NCBI GenBank assembly: GCA_031216915.1
Contig: CM062290.1
Coordinates: 383,266,718-383,330,717, forward strand
From: Pictodentalium vernedei
Lineage: Eukaryota; Mollusca; Scaphopoda; Dentaliida; Dentaliidae
Direction: 5' to 3'
DNA length: 64,000 bases
The notes under the pieces were generated by a model that had not been told where the DNA came from, did no database searches, and was given only the letters and a program-made list of their open reading frames with translations. The position numbers and the translations under genes were made by a program. Shown here in pieces: positions 9,439 to 18,370 of the stretch (the first letter of the stretch is position 1; the number at the start of each line of letters is the position of its first letter).

Positions 9439-11266
9439 AGAGAAGTTCTCCTGAGACCGAAGCGACTCTAAGAGAGTTCTTCACCTTAGAATCCACTAGT
9501 GTGGATGTAGCTAGGGCTGCGTCACGTCTAACCAACTCCAGATTTGCCACTGAAAGGGTGGAGTTACACGTGGAATAAGCTACTGCCCTTGAAAGAAGTC
9601 TTAAAGAGGATTGTATATCCTGAAACTCTTTCCCCTGAAGGCGCAGTGATAATGCCTTAGTAAGGTGATCTGCGTAAGATAAGGCATCTAAATTGGCTCT
9701 GTTAGACGCAATAGCTGTTTCCAACACCGCGGTTGGAATAGAAGCTGACGACGGTAATGATAGCTCTAAGTCTTCCGCCTCGTCGTCCATACGCAGAGGA
9801 ACTCTCGGTATACCCTGTCCTGCCATATCGAATTTATTCCTTGCATTAATGAAAGGCAGGTTGAGAGTATTAGCGGACAAGAAACCTGCTTTCCCCGTCC
9901 TGGAAGCAAGTTTAAATATAGCGTCGTTCAATAATTCAAATGTTCTTGCAACATTATTGGACTGCGACGGAAACTCGGGAGCGATGTCCCTGAACCGCTC
10001 AAAAAATTCAGAGTCCAATGACGCTATAATTCTCTTGTCCGGAAGCGCAGCAGTCTGGCCCGACAGAACAACTTGAGGGAGAAAGTGCCGGATGAAGTCC
10101 ACGGCAGCTTTATGTTGTTCCGAAAGGGATAGCTCCAAGTCATCCGTATCCCTTTCACCATCCGGTCGGACCTCATGATGTTCCCGGTCGTCCGCCCCCG
10201 ATGCTTCGGCGGAGCGTACCGACCCAGCGCCGTCGGATAATTCTCGATCCGACACCGTTTCTGTCGGCTGCTGGGATGCTGCGATAAGCTGTGCTATCTG
10301 CACAAGAATGTCCGGCGTCGAGACCTGCGGAGGCGCAGTCTTTCGCTGCTTCGCCGAGGGCAGCTCCGCATCAGATGGCTCCCGCATACTTTTCCTATGC
10401 GAACGTCCAGAGTCCATCGGTCTCGAATCCCTGGCTGCCGGATGGTGTGACCTGGTCGCCGAAGAATCCTTCATCGGCGAAGCTGGTAATATATCGGTGG
10501 TCACGCAGCCAAGGTGCGGTCGTGTGCGCTGACGAGAAGAGGAAGCCTTAACAGTCTCTGCGGACTGCTTATACAACGGAGCGTCCCGAGCGACGGACGT
10601 ATGCTCCGCTAAAGACACATTTTGTACCACAACATCTGGTCCCAGATGTTGTTGTACGAGAGAGGGGCCTCTCTCGCACGCGGCCCGGCTGGACCTGGAC
10701 GAGCTAGGAACCGGACTCAAAGGCTTCCTCCGTTCTCGCTTACTATCCGCCGTCACTGGGTGTGCATCTATTATGTTTATAGTGCTCGCATCACCCAAAA
10801 TTTCCTCTTGGACCGCATCGGACGAACCCGGCTGCCGAACCATTCGGTGAATGGACGCTACACCGGGCGAGCTAGCGGACGACATTTGTCTAATCTCCAT
10901 GAGCACTTTTGCCGCTAGCTCTGAATTCATTTGTGACGACGGACGCACACTTGAAGAAGATAACATGGAAACATCACCCTGTTCTGGTTCCTCTGAAATA
11001 GAAACTGAGAGAGTAGAGTGACCTTGCAGAGAAAGAGCCAGAATCGCTCTTTCTCCAGAAACAACATATCGTGACACACGTTTCCAATGTTTCTCATCCC
11101 AATGTTCACATATAGGACAGGGATTAATGCGAGAACACTGACCACAATTAATACAATGATAAAGAAAGTCAGAGGAAGATTTCTTCCTATTACAATTTGA
11201 ACAATGTCCCTTCATTGTGAAAGAACAACAATAAGTCCTAGTTACTCGCAAAAACCCCTGACACAA
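9113..11266 (-). CDS. DIRS copy 1 gag-like ORF1 protein
   Basis: A 717-codon frame, first of the three in element order. The N terminus has a Cys-rich zinc-ribbon-like stretch (CSNCNRKK, CINCGQCSR, CPICEHW). A long polar, serine-rich middle follows (about residues 90-380). A more conserved-looking central block (FIRHFLPQVVLSG to LRVASVSGELLFDGKL) comes next, and the C-terminal tail is basic and glycine/arginine-rich (RRGAGRGRRGFSYRRPRRSRR-like), as expected for nucleic-acid binding. Its position and tail fit a structural Gag-like role; the exact function of DIRS ORF1 is not known to me. Start chosen as the first Met before the Cys cluster; a second Met 17 residues on is equally possible. Confidence 0.8.
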   Translation of the reverse strand: MCQGFLRVTRTYCCSFTMKGHCSNCNRKKSSSDFLYHCINCGQCSRINPCPICEHWDEKHWKRVSRYVVSGERAILALSLQGHSTLSVSISEEPEQGDVSMLSSSSVRPSSQMNSELAAKVLMEIRQMSSASSPGVASIHRMVRQPGSSDAVQEEILGDASTINIIDAHPVTADSKRERRKPLSPVPSSSRSSRAACERGPSLVQQHLGPDVVVQNVSLAEHTSVARDAPLYKQSAETVKASSSRQRTRPHLGCVTTDILPASPMKDSSATRSHHPAARDSRPMDSGRSHRKSMREPSDAELPSAKQRKTAPPQVSTPDILVQIAQLIAASQQPTETVSDRELSDGAGSVRSAEASGADDREHHEVRPDGERDTDDLELSLSEQHKAAVDFIRHFLPQVVLSGQTAALPDKRIIASLDSEFFERFRDIAPEFPSQSNNVARTFELLNDAIFKLASRTGKAGFLSANTLNLPFINARNKFDMAGQGIPRVPLRMDDEAEDLELSLPSSASIPTAVLETAIASNRANLDALSYADHLTKALSLRLQGKEFQDIQSSLRLLSRAVAYSTCNSTLSVANLELVRRDAALATSTLVDSKVKNSLRVASVSGELLFDGKLSAIYDKIKKKANDSLLFRSAPKKSDTADTNKTGTSGSNAPKRGSYRGSGASSWSYSRDRQDSDSHSGRPSGRDNRSDAPRATRRGAGRGRRGFSYRRPRRSRR

Positions 11267-12102
11267 AGATACATAATAACATAATCCATTAATAAATGAA
11301 AAAACAATTGCAAAACAAAATAATTTTGAAAAAATATTTTTTCAGAGAAGCCCAAGTTGCTGAAAAGTAACGTTGAGCCCCGATGGATCCGATGGCAAAG
11401 TGTGGTCAAAAATTTTAAATTTATATTAAATAATTAATGAGACACTTTCGGATAATATAAATGTATCTTATAGTGAGATAAACTACAGCAAAGGCAAACA
11501 GCCCCCCTCAAAAATGGCTGTTCCCAATGAAAACAAACAGTGTAAAAACACCAGAAAACATGACTCCAGGCACTGAAAAAAACTGGCCCGGAATCAGTCA
11601 TCAATTACACTCTATCTGATGCAAAACAGAGACTCCCAGGGGAGAATCTGTAGAACATCAGATGGAAGATGCAGAACACAAACGTTATACACCCATGGGT
11701 GAAAAAGTAACTATGGGGAAAATAACAGAAAACATTCTGTAACCAAGCAACTCTCCCAGGAAATTTTAGAAAAGAAATTTCTCAAAAATATGCCAAAAGC
11801 ATGGGAGAATTGCAAGGGGGGACTTTAGAAGGCTAGGGGAGAGGAAACACTGAATAAGCAGTGCAACAATTAGCAAGAATGACAACAAGAGGCCCATGCC
11901 TCGAAAATAGGCAACTTAACATAATTTCATCAAAAAATTTCAAGTACAGCCCTGATTATTTTTTGTCACTTCTTTTTCCTCTCCTCCTTCTATCCTCCTC
12001 AGAATCACATTTTCTCCAAAAATTACGTGTCTGGCATCCTTTAAACTGAGATTTACAAGCACAAAGATCAGTGAGATGTTGACTGATGAAGGGCCAAACA
12101 GA
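11267..12102. other. DIRS copy 1 untranslated leader
   Basis: AT-rich non-coding stretch between the gag-like start and the right terminal repeat. Its counterpart in copy 2 (about 35800-36700) is clearly related: the shared CTGATTATTTTTTG/AAGTTACC block and the mirrored upstream segments. Promoter elements could lie here or in the terminal repeat. Confidence 0.6.
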
Positions 12103-12303
12103 GAATGATAATTGGCGCCAATTTCGGGACGTCTGCGTCACTGCGCATGCGCAGTAGAGGCGTAGTATGGAGGTCCTTTAGGACATGATTTCTTTTTGTT
12201 TTGGATGCAAATTTTGGGGATTGGGGGGCAAAATTTGTGTTTGGCCCTGGTTTTGTTAGAGTTAGCACCAGCTAAGTCTGGGTCATTGATACAGTATAAA
12301 AAT
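12103..12303 (-). repeat. DIRS copy 1 terminal inverted repeat (5' end of element)
   Basis: Mirror of 5213-5400. Contains the perfect 14-bp palindrome CTGCGCATGCGCAG at 12141-12154. The outermost bases (CAGTATAAAAAT, ending 12303) match one half of the ICR, which sets this boundary. Confidence 0.9.
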
Positions 12304-12900
12304 ATAAATTCACTTGTCCTGGGCAACAAGTGTATTTTTGCCATGACTTTTTATGTTGTTGAAATCGTTCCCAAACATACCAATTCCGATTGCAGAAAAA
12401 ATTCTGAAACAATCTGTACAGTCAACAATAATTACATTCCACTTCCATTTTGTTTGTGGGGGAAACTTGTTTCTATTTTGAACCAAACACATCAAAGATA
12501 TTGTTGAGGGAGATTCTGTGCGTACTCGTCATCATCTAGTGTTTTTTGGGGAAAACTTGTTTCCATTTTTAACTAAATTTATACGTCATTGGTATTGATT
12601 GAAAATTAATGCATACACATCTTGCGATGCCGGGGGAACTACACAACAGTTGAAAGACAATGTGTTCAGTGACATCTGCTACGAGTTTAGTCCTCGTTAC
12701 ATTTGTAACGAAAAACCCCTGAATTGACTCAGAAAAATCTGCGGAATGCACAAAGGGGGCTGAATGTGTTGAAAGTCAATTTGTTCAAGTTGGTTTCAAT
12801 GGGTGACAAGTAAAAAAAAAAATTTACTTATCATAGGTGACAAGTCATTTTTTTTTAACATTTCGACCCCTGGTATCCTGTGATATGTCTAGTGTTTCCT
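12304..12900. other. No recognisable feature
   Basis: AT-rich DNA with two weakly related stretches (GGGGGAAACTTGTTTC near 12459 and GGGGAAAACTTGTTTCC near 12549). The Gypsy sequence seen left of the DIRS element does not visibly resume here. Confidence 0.4.
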
Positions 12901-12903
12901 TGC

Positions 12904-13508
12904 CTCTGGTTTTAAAGATGGATGATATTCTGCAGTTAATGGTTGATGATGAGGAAGTAAAGCTTTAGATGTGAATAATATGCCTGCGGATGGGGAGGAA
13001 AAGACAAATAAGGCCATTGTTGTCTGACGTACCTTCACTCTGCCCCATTGAAACATGCCCTAGAGGTCATATGTATTATACTTATAGTACATTTCCGAAT
13101 CACTGGAAAAAGTGGCATACTGCCAGTCTGCCACTGTTCCTATCATCAAATGCTTGTGTGGGGAACAGGTTGAATGCATCTGAACACCTTGACCAATATC
13201 ATAGACATTTGGTACATAAGCATCAACTCTCACCAGATGAGGCAAAAGCCAAGGGATGTCAAGCCCCAAAAAGAACATACTTCCAGGTATATTAACCCTA
13301 TGCATGTCATCCTCGCCAGATGCAGAACTAGGAATGTAATTAATGCCCAGGAGGAAAGGAAACATCAGCAGGAGATCCAACAGGTAATGAAAGTACAACC
13401 AGAACCAGGCATTAGTGGACAATTTATTCCGAGAGAGATCACGAGGCAACATTTCAATATGATTGGTGGTAGTGGAGAAGAGAAACTGGAAGGATTAAAA
13501 GCACTGTA
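12904..13508 (+). pseudogene. Zinc-finger-like ORF remnant, family unknown
   Basis: Two neighbouring plus-strand frames (12990-13295 and 13174-13509) look like parts of one protein. The first has CPIETC, then 13 residues, then HWKKWH, a C2H2-like finger, followed by HLDQYHRHLVHKHQLSPDEAKAKG and CQAPKRTYF. The second continues with NPMHVILARCRTRNVINAQEERKHQQ, written here in pieces: NPMHVILARC, NVINAQEERKHQQ. The upstream MDDILQLMVDDEEV segment is in yet another register. Together this suggests a frameshifted gene or transposon ORF. I do not recognise the family; a DNA-transposon accessory protein is possible. Confidence 0.35.
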
Positions 13509-15085
13509 AAAAATTTTTAAACAGATTCTATAAAAAGCTGTATAAAAGTTTGGTCTGAGGTAGGGGACTGTAAAAACATTTCTAGCAATATCCCTTGGTA
13601 TAATTTTCCTGAAGTCATTTTTAATATCTACAGCTGTTTTGTGGTGTTACACCCTCTCTTTTGCTAACCGGGATCATGGGAACATGGTCGTGTTAGCACA
13701 AGATCTGCTTTAACCCTCAACATAGCCTTTTCTGAATTTTCATACATCCAATTATTCTAAGATAACACCATAGTAGTCACATTGCTCTTTGTAATAAATT
13801 ATAAATTGTGTAGTAAACTAAATTGTGCTCCCGGTATCTTTCTAAAAAATAGTGAAACAATTTTACAGTATCCTTTTTGGCATCCATTTATAATATTATA
13901 TTACAGTATACTTGGCAGACATGTTTTATTTTGGCTAACTTTGTCTTCCCCAGTTCAGTTCAAACATACCAACTTAGAGGGTACTAGGTTTAGGGAAATA
14001 AATAATTAAACCTTTATTTGTTTCCTTGTCATTTATAGAACAGAATTCCTTATCTGTTGATAAATTACAGGACACTGAAACATTTCCTGTTACAAAACAT
14101 TAAATTCTACTAATACAAGTCAGACAAGCACCTGTGGCAAATATCGATTCTAATTGTCAGTGCTGCCATGTGTCCAATTTGTATTGAGGATGATTTTAAT
14201 TAGTCAAGACTCAATCAGTTCTAGGAATTTCAGCTCGTGAGAAATTGAGATGAAAGAGATGCCAAATGCCCATCACCATCCGATTCGTCTGGAATTTTGC
14301 ACAACGGAAAAAAGGTTATGCCAGGGTGCATTTGCAAATGAGTGTTACGTCTAATTTTTAAAGGCCTACTTTGCGAACCTTCCATCATTAGTTAATGTTT
14401 CTGTTTATATATATATATAAAGTAATGAGTCATGTGCCACATATAACTGTCATAGAATGATACCATGTGAGAAATATTAATAAATGAAAAATTAAAACTC
14501 ACCAGAAATTGTGTTTTTGATTACCACAGAATTTTATTTGGTTGGTTGTGTTGTGATTTATTTATGGATATTCTTTGGGTTTATTTTCATTTTGTTCGAA
14601 AGGATTTCAATAATTCTGGAATTTTCTTAATGGATTTTCATTACATTTTATTCCCGGATATTCATTTATGAAGCATGCCCCAGTTATTATGTTACAATTC
14701 TTTAATTTTTGCTATAAAATAGAGATGGGTGGTATTGGAATTTTGTGGTTAGAATCGGTTTCTGTATTTTTGAGGGTATACCTCGGTAATGGTTTGGTAT
14801 TCGTTATCTGACCTGACAGATTTGCTGATAGTACCAAAGGGGAATTCAGGTCAGGAAAAAAACAGAGAAAGTGGTTCATTCTACCACACTGCTGTAAATG
14901 CCATTGCAAATGAGCTCAACAGGGGTATTGTTTAATGAACACAAATCATAAAAACAGTAATTTTGTGACTTGTTCTAAATGTACCTTGACATTTAAAGAC
15001 ATATTTCAGGCTTTGGCGATCTCAGAGCATGTGCCCTGACTACGTCAGTCTTTAGGTCCTGCTGACAATACACAAATCACCTGGG
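13509..15085. other. No recognisable feature
   Basis: AT-rich, with a short (TA)n tract near 14405. No ORF with a recognisable product and no repeat seen elsewhere in the window. Confidence 0.4.
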
Positions 15086-15150
15086 CAGTGATTTCTAATC
15101 ATGTTTTTGGCTGCCTTAATAGGCAGCCAATACTTAACTAGAAATTACTG
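15086..15150. repeat. Imperfect foldback, GGCTGCCT family
   Basis: CAGTGATTTCTAATCATG and its imperfect mirror CTAGAAATTACTG bracket an exact TTGGCTGCCT / AGGCAGCCAA core with a four-base loop. It shares the core with the perfect foldback at 16379-16466. Confidence 0.7.
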
Positions 15151-15257
15151 CTAAGCAACTGGACATGTAACTGGTTGTAACCTAGCGGGAATTCAGGTCA
15201 GTTAAGGGTTAACAAAACTGAAATGAAAATCAGGCACTTCTTTCATGGTGGGTCAGT

Positions 15258-15608
15258 GGGGAGCATGGTGGGTCAGTGGGTACGGCAGTGAACTTCAAAC
15301 AAGAGGTCCATGGTTCGATCCCCATCAGGGGTTAACTGTGCTGTGTCCTTGGGCAAGCCACTTAATCCTGATTGCCCACCTGGGGGTGGTGGTGCTGTGT
15401 ACTTAGGTGCACTGCACATAGATGGTGAACCCGTCTTCAACCGATGCTAACCCTGCTTGTGTGGAGTTAGAACTTTGGGGAGTCTGATGGTTGCTTGCTG
15501 TTGCTGGGTGGTTCTCTCCAGGTACTCAGGTTTCTTTCACCCATAAAACTGTCCGACACGAGATGACCCTGGCTGTTGAAAGTGTTGTTAAACTCCAATA
15601 AATAAACA
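15258..15608 (+). mobile_element. tRNA-headed SINE, copy S1
   Basis: A tRNA-like head (A-box-like GTGGGTCAGTGGGTACGG; B box GGTTCGATCCC at 15312-15322) is followed by the body shared with the SINEs at 51471, 54283 and 55043: TGTGTCCTTGGGCAAG, GGTGCACTGCACATAGATGG, GGTGGTTCTCTCCAGGTACT. The 3' end is CCAATAAATAAACAA. A 20-bp segment CATGGTGGGTCAGTGGG is duplicated at the 5' edge. This is the most diverged head of the four. Confidence 0.8.
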
Positions 15609-15734
15609 AGTGCAATGTCAAGATTTTTTCACCAGCGATCAGACAATAGTCCCCCACAGATTGACACAGATGGAACTAGAGATGTGACTGTCCCAGATGG
15701 GCCTGTCCACCCCACCCCATGATTATTCTGAGAT

Positions 15735-16130
15735 GAAAAGGGGCATAAATCTGGCAAAAAAAAGTCTGATCGAAACTACAATCGCAAGTGCACAGGTTCC
15801 TATGGTAGTGAATATCCATACCATGTTTCAAAGAAATCGACCAATAAACCTCTGAAAAAAGTTCCAGACAAAATTCAGGCCTATGCGGCTGCTATTTCAA
15901 GTCAAGTAGGGGCATAATTCTGGTAAAAATAATTCGACCAGAACAATGATTGCAGGTGCATGGGTTCCAATAGTAGTGAAAATTCATACCAAGTTTCGAG
16001 CAGATTGGTCCGTAATTGTCTGATAAAATCTTCGGACAGAATTATGTCTACACATGGATGGATGGACAAGCAGACAAGACAGTTGGATGGATGGATGGAT
16101 GGACAAAATGATTTCAGAATAACCCCTCCC
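15735..16130 (+). repeat. Two-monomer satellite (about 170 bp) plus GGAT microsatellite
   Basis: AGGGGCATAAATCTGGC at about 15738 and AGGGGCATAATTCTGG at about 15906 begin two diverged copies of one unit, which also share AGTAGTGAA..TCATACCA. A (GGAT)n-like run lies at 16054-16103, and a G13 tract follows near 16147. GGGGCATAATTCTG-type monomers are common in molluscan tandem repeats (general knowledge). Confidence 0.6.
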
Positions 16131-16378
16131 AACTTGCTGTGGGAGAGGGGGGGGGGGGGGTATTAAAAAAATGTCATGTAGCCTGTAGGTTTAACACTTA
16201 ACTAGTGCAACCCCCTTCCAGGGAACGATCAGGACTATTTAAAATACGCTCTAGCCTCGGAGCCTATTTTTTCAATTTGTGCGCCAGATTTCAATTTACG
16301 GAGTCACACTGCTGTTTGTAAAACACACTGCAAGTATGTAATAGCTCTCATCATTTTCATTTAGTACACTATAGCAAA

Positions 16379-16466
16379 CATTAATCTTCACTGTGGTTTC
16401 TGATCAAGTCTTGGCTGCCTATTTAGGCAGCCAAGACTTGATCAGAAACCACAGTGAAGATTAATG
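16379..16466. repeat. Perfect foldback hairpin, GGCTGCCT family
   Basis: About 41-bp arms, perfect by eye: CATTAATCTTCACTGTGGTT at the left is mirrored by AACCACAGTGAAGATTAATG at the right, around the core GGCTGCCTATTTAGGCAGCC. It has no room for a gene. It is likely a foldback MITE; the related, decayed copy is at 15086-15150. Confidence 0.9.
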
Positions 16467-18240
16467 CTTGGTAATTAAGACTTGAAGTATTAACTTAAGC
16501 ACTCTACAACAATGATAAATGATAATCATATATATAATACCTGTAAGAGTGTCTCTCTCGATTATCCATAGAAAAAATATCAAAATATGATCCGAGAAGT
16601 TACGCGCCAACTGAGAAGCCTATTTCTGAGATTTAAGAGCCAGGTCCTGATGTTTCAGAACCAAATACGCACTGGCGCATGCCCAGGTCGGTCCCTGCCT
16701 TCGCTCACAATTTTGCTCAGAATTTTTTATATCAAATTACATGCATCAGTTTTGTATAATGTCTGATCACTGGTAAAAATTAGAAATATCTTCAAAGTGT
16801 CTCCGAGATAAGGTGGTAACAGAACACACATTCATAAAATGTATAAATATGACTGAAAAAACCTTTATGCTATGTCATTTATCTGATATATATGCTGCTA
16901 CACCTCCCTACCAAACATTATTGAAGCGGAAATGTCAATTTAAAGTTCTAGACATAAAACTAATTACACACAATTTCCATCAAAATGGCTGCCAGTTGGC
17001 CATCTTGAATTTTTTTCGAAAAAAAAATTTATGTCCATCAATTTTACATAATGTCTGATCAATGTAGAAAATTTGAAACACCAACATTCAGCCATCATGG
17101 ATATACAGGTGGTAACAGCTAAGAGGGCCAGACAGATTGATAGACGCACAGAGTGCAATCCATAAGGCCCCTTCATGATGAAACCCGTGGGAACTAATAA
17201 AAAAAACTTCTTTCATGAAAATGACCCTTTCAGCTGTTATCAAGCCTCAACAGGGCCTTATAGCAAATGTTGGAAAATTTTAAAATTAGACAGTTTCTGA
17301 AATTTGTTATTCAACGATTGGTTTGGTTAGGTTTTTCAGTATCCCAATGATATTGGTTTGGTTTTTCAGTATATTGCCCATCTCTACTGTAAAAATGTAC
17401 AATATTTTTTTAAATAGAATAGATTTTTTTATTTCAGGTCAGCTCGCCTCAAACTGGGGCAAGTTGACCTGCAAAAATTTGCAGGTTCAAGTTGACCCAG
17501 GGTTTTGGACTTGGAACCTTTGGATTTTTACAAATTTGTAAATCATCAATGCAAAAACATTATATTACAGATATGGAAGCATTTAATTAGCGCGTGGTTA
17601 GAGAAGACTTTTTAAATATTTTCTCTTTGCTTGGAGGCGTTTTGAGGTGAATACTTTGGAGGAAGTCGTTTTGTTGGGGACTGTTTGACTTAGAAACGAA
17701 AGTATTGGGATGATGTGTGGACGAATGTGAAACATCAAATATGCAGTAATGTACGACAAACATCGAGTGATAAGTGAAAATTACCCCATGCAGTGATCAA
17801 TACTTAGCCTGTATTGTGATCCTGCTTCTGTGGGTTCAAAATGTGAGTTGATTGGGAATCAATAATGACTTTGATGGTGACGCAATGTCAAAATAAAGAA
17901 GTCAGCTTCACGCAAACGAGTGGTCGCAATGAAGGAGACGCCACTGCGTCTCCAAGGAGGTGCGGGAAAAACTTCCATTGTAGTTGGTTGCCAGCTAGAT
18001 TCGGCCCAGGCATTTGAATAAAATTGGTTTAATGCGTCTTTTCATCGGCGATATATGTTGCAATTCTATCTCCATACAATTTATATTGAAAATTCAAAAC
18101 TACGTTAGCGATCATTATTAACCACTACAGTTCGAGATGGAATTTAATTCAATTTATTTTCTTCTGTACATTTTTTGATTTATGACTTCCAATTATGACA
18201 AAATTGTAAAAATAAGAAAATAACCTTCTTCTTCTTTTTA
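16467..18240. other. No gene seen; weak internal repeat
   Basis: Two segments about 290 bp apart share ATAATGTCTGATCA (near 16758 and 17050), suggesting a decayed tandem unit that also carries CAAAATGGCTGCCAGTTGG near 16981. The remainder (17200-18240) shows nothing I recognise. Confidence 0.4.
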
Positions 18241-18370
18241 TTTTAGGACCAGCCTCCATCAACTGGTCCATGATTCTGCTGGTTTGGTTTCGGGGGGTGC
18301 TCACGGATTTGCCCTCGCGGAGGGTTTATAGGTCTTGTTTCTTAGATATTTTCCAATGGCAGTCAAGTGA

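Larger units (their letters stand above)
5174..12303 (-). mobile_element. DIRS-type tyrosine-recombinase retroelement, copy 1 (looks whole)
   Basis: A 7.1-kb element read on the minus strand: right inverted terminal repeat, about 0.8 kb untranslated leader, gag-like frame, RT/RNase H frame, tyrosine recombinase frame, internal complementary region (ICR), left inverted terminal repeat. The ICR near 5478-5565 equals the two element ends joined head to tail, which is diagnostic for DIRS and lets the ends be placed at 5174 and 12303. No target duplication is seen, as expected for recombinase-based insertion. The terminal repeats differ at only about three of 188 compared bases and all three long frames are open, so the insertion appears young. 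It landed at the right edge of the Gypsy fossil. Confidence 0.93.

Noticed and set aside
9693-10076. 127-codon plus-strand ORF inside the DIRS gag region
   Set aside because: Antisense opening opposite the well-supported gag-like frame; no recognisable domain.
13270-13320. Mini-intron (CAG|GTATAT to CGCCAG) joining the two zinc-finger-like frames
   Set aside because: It would be about 40 bp, too short for a typical animal intron; a frameshift is the simpler reading.
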